Shown one piece after another: positions 13,740 through 16,744 of a stretch of 16,744 bases of DNA (position 1 is its first letter; each line of letters begins with the position of its first letter). This DNA comes from Cytophagales bacterium (lineage in GTDB: Bacteria; Bacteroidota; Bacteroidia; Cytophagales; Cyclobacteriaceae), in contig DAHVFH010000199.1 in assembly GCA_027317105.1 (NCBI GenBank), positions 1 to 16,744 on the forward strand. The letters run 5' to 3'. The translations under genes were made by a program, and so were the position numbers. The notes under the pieces were generated by a model that ran no database searches, had not been told where the DNA came from, and saw nothing but the letters and a program-made list of their open reading frames with translations.

Positions 13740-14771
13740 ATGGATCACGGATCAATCATTTTCAGCGGTATTCTTAAAAATCAGGAAATTCTATCCTTAA
13801 AAGACAACTATTCTCAGATTGGTGTTTTAGCTGATTCCAATACAAAAACGCACTGCTATTCGGCTATAAAAAACGCGTTGCCAATCCACCATCTGCTTGA
13901 AGTACCACCCGGTGAAGACCACAAAAATCTGGATACCTGTAAACTCGTTTGGCAACTGCTCACTGATATGAATTTCGACCGACATGCCCTCTTGATTATT
14001 TTAGGTGGTGGTGTCTTGGGTGATCTGGGTGGATTTTGTGCCGCTACATATAAACGCGGCATCGATTTCATGATCGTGCCTACCACATTGCTCGCTCAAG
14101 TGGACGCCAGCATTGGCGGCAAGCTAGGTATCGATTTCCAGCATTATAAAAACCAGATCGGTGTTTTCTGCCAACCCAAGGCTACAATTATTGATCCTTC
14201 ATTCTTAAATACGCTACCCGAAAGGGAGCTTCGGAGTGGATTTGCTGAGGTCATTAAACATTGCCTCATTTCAGATTCAGCTCAATGGCAAGCCATCCGA
14301 ACGAAGAACTTAAAGGAACAAGACTGGACTACGCTCGTTCACCACTCCGTTGAATTCAAAAAATCGGTAACCGAAAAAGATCCGCATGAAAAAGGCCTGC
14401 GGAAGATCCTGAACTTTGGCCACACTATAGGTCATGCCTTGGAAAGTTATTTTTTGGCAGAAGGAAATCGCATTTTTCACGGGGAGGCTATTGCCATGGG
14501 GATGGTTATGGAGAGCTTCATTGCTTTTCATAAAGAAATGATCACCGAAACAGAACTCAATGAAATCACCTCCTACCTGATCCAAATCTTCGAAAAGCAA
14601 GAAATGCCCTGGGGCGATTCCGCCCTTATTCAATTAACAAGGCAGGATAAAAAAAATAGAGACAATAAAATTTTGATGGCTTTACCTGAGGGAATTGGCA
14701 AAGCCCAGTGGGATGTCACTGTTAGTGAAGAGGAGTTGGAGAAGTCATTCGACTATTACCGATCAATCTAA
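13740..14771 (+). CDS. aroB: 3-dehydroquinate synthase
   Basis: The 343-residue protein catalyses the second shikimate-pathway step, converting DAHP to 3-dehydroquinate with catalytic NAD+ and a divalent metal. Visible motifs: EVPPGEDHKN (54-63), the NAD-binding GGGVLGDLGGF (89-99), PTTLLAQVDASIGGK (114-128), AEVIKHCL with the metal-ligand Glu170, NFGHTIGHALE (225-235) and the HGEA histidine (247). The frame is open back to 13629, but the extra 37 residues are low-quality and antisense to the divergent proline dehydrogenase start, so ATG 13740 is chosen; it gives a normal family length. A TTACTTTG (13713-13720), close to the TAnnTTTG consensus, lies 20 bases upstream. The last four bases overlap the stop end of the opposite-strand YtxH-like gene. 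aroA lies about 280 bases downstream. Confidence 0.95.
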   Translation: MDHGSIIFSGILKNQEILSLKDNYSQIGVLADSNTKTHCYSAIKNALPIHHLLEVPPGEDHKNLDTCKLVWQLLTDMNFDRHALLIILGGGVLGDLGGFCAATYKRGIDFMIVPTTLLAQVDASIGGKLGIDFQHYKNQIGVFCQPKATIIDPSFLNTLPERELRSGFAEVIKHCLISDSAQWQAIRTKNLKEQDWTTLVHHSVEFKKSVTEKDPHEKGLRKILNFGHTIGHALESYFLAEGNRIFHGEAIAMGMVMESFIAFHKEMITETELNEITSYLIQIFEKQEMPWGDSALIQLTRQDKKNRDNKILMALPEGIGKAQWDVTVSEEELEKSFDYYRSI

Positions 14772-14953
14772 ACATAATGAACATCATCGCTTTCTGCATG
14801 CGCTCTGTTGACAAAAGCCTTTTTAAGGTCAGTGGCTTTCTTTGCCACAAACTCTTTCGTTTTCTTTTTCCGATCCCCCGTCAGCAGCCAAGCGGTGAGC
14901 AAAGCACCCCCCGCTACTCCGAGACCAATTGCTATTTTTCGTGTTGTATTCAT
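14768..14953 (-). CDS. Small YtxH-like membrane-anchored protein
   Basis: This 61-residue protein starts at ATG 14953. Residues about 7-25 (IAIGLGVAGGALLTAWLLT) form one glycine- and alanine-rich membrane helix, followed by a lysine-rich amphipathic stretch (GDRKKKTKEFVAKKATDLKKAF) and a short acidic tail. This layout is that of YtxH-like small proteins, which are often linked to stress or envelope state but have no established biochemical function. It is a real-looking gene: the composition is protein-like, the spacer to divergent aroA is 95 bases, and it sits neatly between two genes. Its 3' end overlaps the aroB stop by four bases (convergent). The upstream TTATTTTG resembles, but does not match, the -7 consensus. 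Confidence 0.7.
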   Translation of the reverse strand: MNTTRKIAIGLGVAGGALLTAWLLTGDRKKKTKEFVAKKATDLKKAFVNRAHAESDDVHYV

Positions 14954-14965
14954 ACTACCTTAAAC

Positions 14966-14981
14966 TTTATTTCAAAATAAA
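14966..14981. promoter_or_regulatory. 16-base palindrome in the YtxH-like/aroA divergent region
   Basis: TTTATTT and AAATAAA flank a CA centre, giving a 16-base inverted repeat 13 bases upstream of the YtxH-like start, where a -7 element would be expected. It could be an operator, but in DNA this AT-rich such palindromes arise easily by chance. Confidence 0.2.
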
Positions 14982-15048
14982 TAGTTTCCATTCTCCCATA
15001 AAAACATTTGTAAAAAATTATTTTATAACTTAATAAACGACCCAAATT

Positions 15049-16293
15049 TTGAATTCGTCTCTTCTTTTAAAAAACAATCCAAAAGTAAAAGGAACTGTGA
15101 GCGAACTACCCTCCTCCAAAAGTATGAGCAACCGGGCGTTGATCTTAAACGCACTCACAGGCAACCGATCAACCGTTAGCAATCTCTCGTCAGCTCGCGA
15201 CACCAAGCTAATGATGTCGTTGATAAACAGCACGACCCCCACAATTGACGTGATGGATGCCGGCACGACTATGCGCTTTCTCACTGCTTATTTCGCGTTG
15301 ACCAATCAAAAAAAAATAATGACTGGCACAGAGAGAATGAACCAACGCCCTATAAAACTATTGGTAGACGCGCTCCGGCAGATTGGTGCTGAGATCCAAT
15401 ACCGAGGGGAAGAAGGTTTTCCGCCTCATGAAACGCTAGGTTTCTTCTCCCAGAAATCTTCTTCACTGTCTATCCCGGGTAACGTAAGCAGTCAATATAT
15501 TTCTGCTTTGATGATGCTTGCACCCACATTGCCAAAAGGGTTATCCATCAATTTGACTAGCGAAACGGGAAGTGTACCTTACATTACGATGACGGCTTCG
15601 CTCATGCGCGAGTTTGGCGCTGAGGTGGATTTGGATTTCGAAAACAGAATAATCGATGTAAAACCAGGAAAATACAAACCTGCTTCAGTAATCATTGAAG
15701 CCGATTGGTCTGCGGCAAGCTATTGGTTTGGCTTTACCGCCTTGGCGGGTGAAGCAGACATACTCCTACCAAATATTGATGAAAAGTCTCTCCAAGGCGA
15801 TCGTGTAGTGGTAGAGGTGATGGAAAAACTTGGCGTGAATTCGTTTTTTAAAGACCGTTCGCTAGAGTTAACAAAAAAAGATTTCGTCAACCACCTAGTC
15901 TGGGATTTTAAAGACTGCCCCGATTTGGCCCAGACGGTGCTACCCGTTTGTGCTGCAAAAGGTGTAACCGGTGAATTTACGGGGCTTGAAAGCTTGCGAA
16001 TCAAAGAGACTGACCGTATTGCTGCCTTGCAAAACGAACTAAAGAAAATTGGTGCCGAACTTATAGAACAGGATGCGAAAAATTGGAGACTTGTCCCCGG
16101 ACAGATTTCCACCTTGTCTACTGAGATCCAAACCTATCATGACCACCGGATGGCTATGGGCTTTGCCCCGTGGGCAACACTTTGCGATATTATCATTGAG
16201 ACCCCAGAGGTAGTCAACAAATCGTATCCCGGCTTTTGGGAAGATGTTCAGGCAGTGGGCATTACGATTCAGAGATCAAGTGAAGAAAAGTAA
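15049..16293 (+). CDS. aroA: 3-phosphoshikimate 1-carboxyvinyltransferase (EPSP synthase)
   Basis: The 414-residue protein joins PEP to shikimate-3-phosphate, the sixth shikimate-pathway step. Visible motifs: SSKSMSNRAL (22-31), DAGTTMRFL (70-78; the usual form is NAGTAMR), RMNQRPI (96-102), VSSQYISAL (146-154), FKDCPDLAQTV (287-297) with the catalytic Asp292, SLRIKETDR (315-323) and TYHDHRMAMG (362-371). All main substrate-binding residues are present, so it should be active. The start is TTG 15049: an in-frame TAA lies at 15034-15036, and the first in-frame ATG is inside the SKSMSNR active-site motif, so an ATG start is impossible; ATT 15046 is a less likely alternative. The last 25 bases overlap the 3' end of a convergent gene. 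aroB is upstream on the same strand but separated by the opposite-strand YtxH-like gene, so the two are probably separate transcripts. Confidence 0.95.
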   Translation: MNSSLLLKNNPKVKGTVSELPSSKSMSNRALILNALTGNRSTVSNLSSARDTKLMMSLINSTTPTIDVMDAGTTMRFLTAYFALTNQKKIMTGTERMNQRPIKLLVDALRQIGAEIQYRGEEGFPPHETLGFFSQKSSSLSIPGNVSSQYISALMMLAPTLPKGLSINLTSETGSVPYITMTASLMREFGAEVDLDFENRIIDVKPGKYKPASVIIEADWSAASYWFGFTALAGEADILLPNIDEKSLQGDRVVVEVMEKLGVNSFFKDRSLELTKKDFVNHLVWDFKDCPDLAQTVLPVCAAKGVTGEFTGLESLRIKETDRIAALQNELKKIGAELIEQDAKNWRLVPGQISTLSTEIQTYHDHRMAMGFAPWATLCDIIIETPEVVNKSYPGFWEDVQAVGITIQRSSEEK

Positions 16294-16744
16294 TCCGGAG
16301 CTTTAAGTAAACGACTTCCGTACCAGGAAAACATCTCACCGTCTACCAAAATTATTTTTGCCTCATGGAAAATCAGTTGCAGCTCGTTCACATGGTCGGG
16401 CTTAAAAGGATAAGGTTCAGACGAAAGTAGAATTACTTCAGGGCAAAGTTCCCTTAAATCGTGAAGGGCAAGTTCGGGGTATCGTTCTTTTTCAACGCAA
16501 TTGATAAGTCCAATTTTCAAAAGAAGGGAATCAATGAATGTATTTTTGCCTACAGCCATCCATGGATTTTGCCAAATTAGGTAAAGTGTTTTTTGATTTG
16601 AAAATTGCTTGACGTTAATAAATTTGTCATTGATTGCGTTTGCTAACGAGTTAGCTTTCGCCTCCTCTCCTACCAAATCACCAACTGAACGTATCATTTT
16701 TAGCGCGCTGTCCCAATCGGTGATGTCACTCAACCAAACTGGAT
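16269..16744 (-). CDS. ABC transporter substrate-binding protein, BtuF-like (5' partial)
   Basis: The leftward frame enters from beyond the right edge and ends at 16269. The 158 visible codons form the C-terminal part of a helical-backbone metal-receptor (BtuF/FhuD-type) periplasmic binding protein. Support: the PVWLSDITDWDSALKMIRSVGDLVG opening, TLYLIWQNPWMAVGKNTFIDSLLLKIGLINC, where a substrate-proximal Trp-rich loop and TFIxxLL helix are typical, then LCPEVILLSSEPYPF and the closing GEMFSWYGSRLL. Such proteins deliver cobalamin, haem or iron chelates to an ABC importer; the ligand cannot be told here. A TTG at 16733 is in frame but the homology-like sequence continues before it, so it is not the start. 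It overlaps aroA by 25 bases at the 3' end. Confidence 0.8.
   Translation of the reverse strand, partial: PVWLSDITDWDSALKMIRSVGDLVGEEAKANSLANAINDKFINVKQFSNQKTLYLIWQNPWMAVGKNTFIDSLLLKIGLINCVEKERYPELALHDLRELCPEVILLSSEPYPFKPDHVNELQLIFHEAKIILVDGEMFSWYGSRLLKAPDYFSSLDL

Noticed and set aside
1..16744. CRISPR array, insertion sequence or phage genes
   Set aside because: No regularly spaced identical repeats with unique spacers, no transposase or integrase, and no phage structural proteins are present.

Overview
The window looks like a chromosomal housekeeping segment of a Bacteroidota bacterium, most likely from the Cytophagales or a nearby order. Four things point there. The proteins have Bacteroidota-type versions: a LptD with the TTCDLADPHF signature, a 574-residue lysyl-tRNA synthetase with a C-terminal extension, and a short MCE/MlaD protein. 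Several upstream regions carry the Bacteroidota -7 promoter element TAnnTTTG. Shine-Dalgarno sequences are not evident. Intergenic DNA is AT-rich. No rRNA, tRNA, CRISPR array, transposase or phage gene was seen.

Layout. Bases 1-591 (+) hold the 3' two-thirds of a PLP-dependent threonine/serine dehydratase. It converges on a leftward block running from 7409 down to 650: N-acetylmuramoyl-L-alanine amidase, MCE/MlaD protein, acyl-CoA carboxylase carboxyltransferase, SirB1/transglutaminase-like protein, then after a 300-base gap a secreted penicillin-acylase-family Ntn hydrolase. The first four are close enough to form one operon. Divergent from the amidase is lptD (7513-10269, +), which ends 18 bases from the convergent lysS (12012-10288, -). 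Upstream of lysS lie a 42-base heptad repeat, a 26-codon remnant that looks like the start of a HEPN (HepT) gene, an MNT nucleotidyltransferase gene (MntA-like), and proline dehydrogenase (13645-12464, -). Divergent from proline dehydrogenase is aroB (13740-14771, +). A small membrane-anchored YtxH-like gene (-) overlaps the aroB 3' end, and aroA (15049-16293, +) follows. The aroA 3' end overlaps a convergent, window-truncated gene for a periplasmic metal/cobalamin-type binding protein.

How the genes work together. Amidase, MCE protein and LptD form an envelope-biogenesis cluster covering peptidoglycan hydrolysis, lipid transport and LPS insertion. aroB and aroA are two steps of the shikimate pathway, separated by one small opposite-strand gene. 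The rest is central metabolism and translation.

I do not see a clear new multi-gene system. The most interesting signals are (i) two intergenic tracts, each six 7-base units long, one overlapping the only available start-codon region of a gene and the other ending exactly where the HEPN remnant stops and spanning the probable lysS promoter; (ii) the apparent orphaning of an MNT antitoxin by loss of its HEPN partner; (iii) four genes that cannot plausibly start with ATG; and (iv) a GC-richer, palindrome-containing segment in the 300-base gap upstream of the penicillin acylase.
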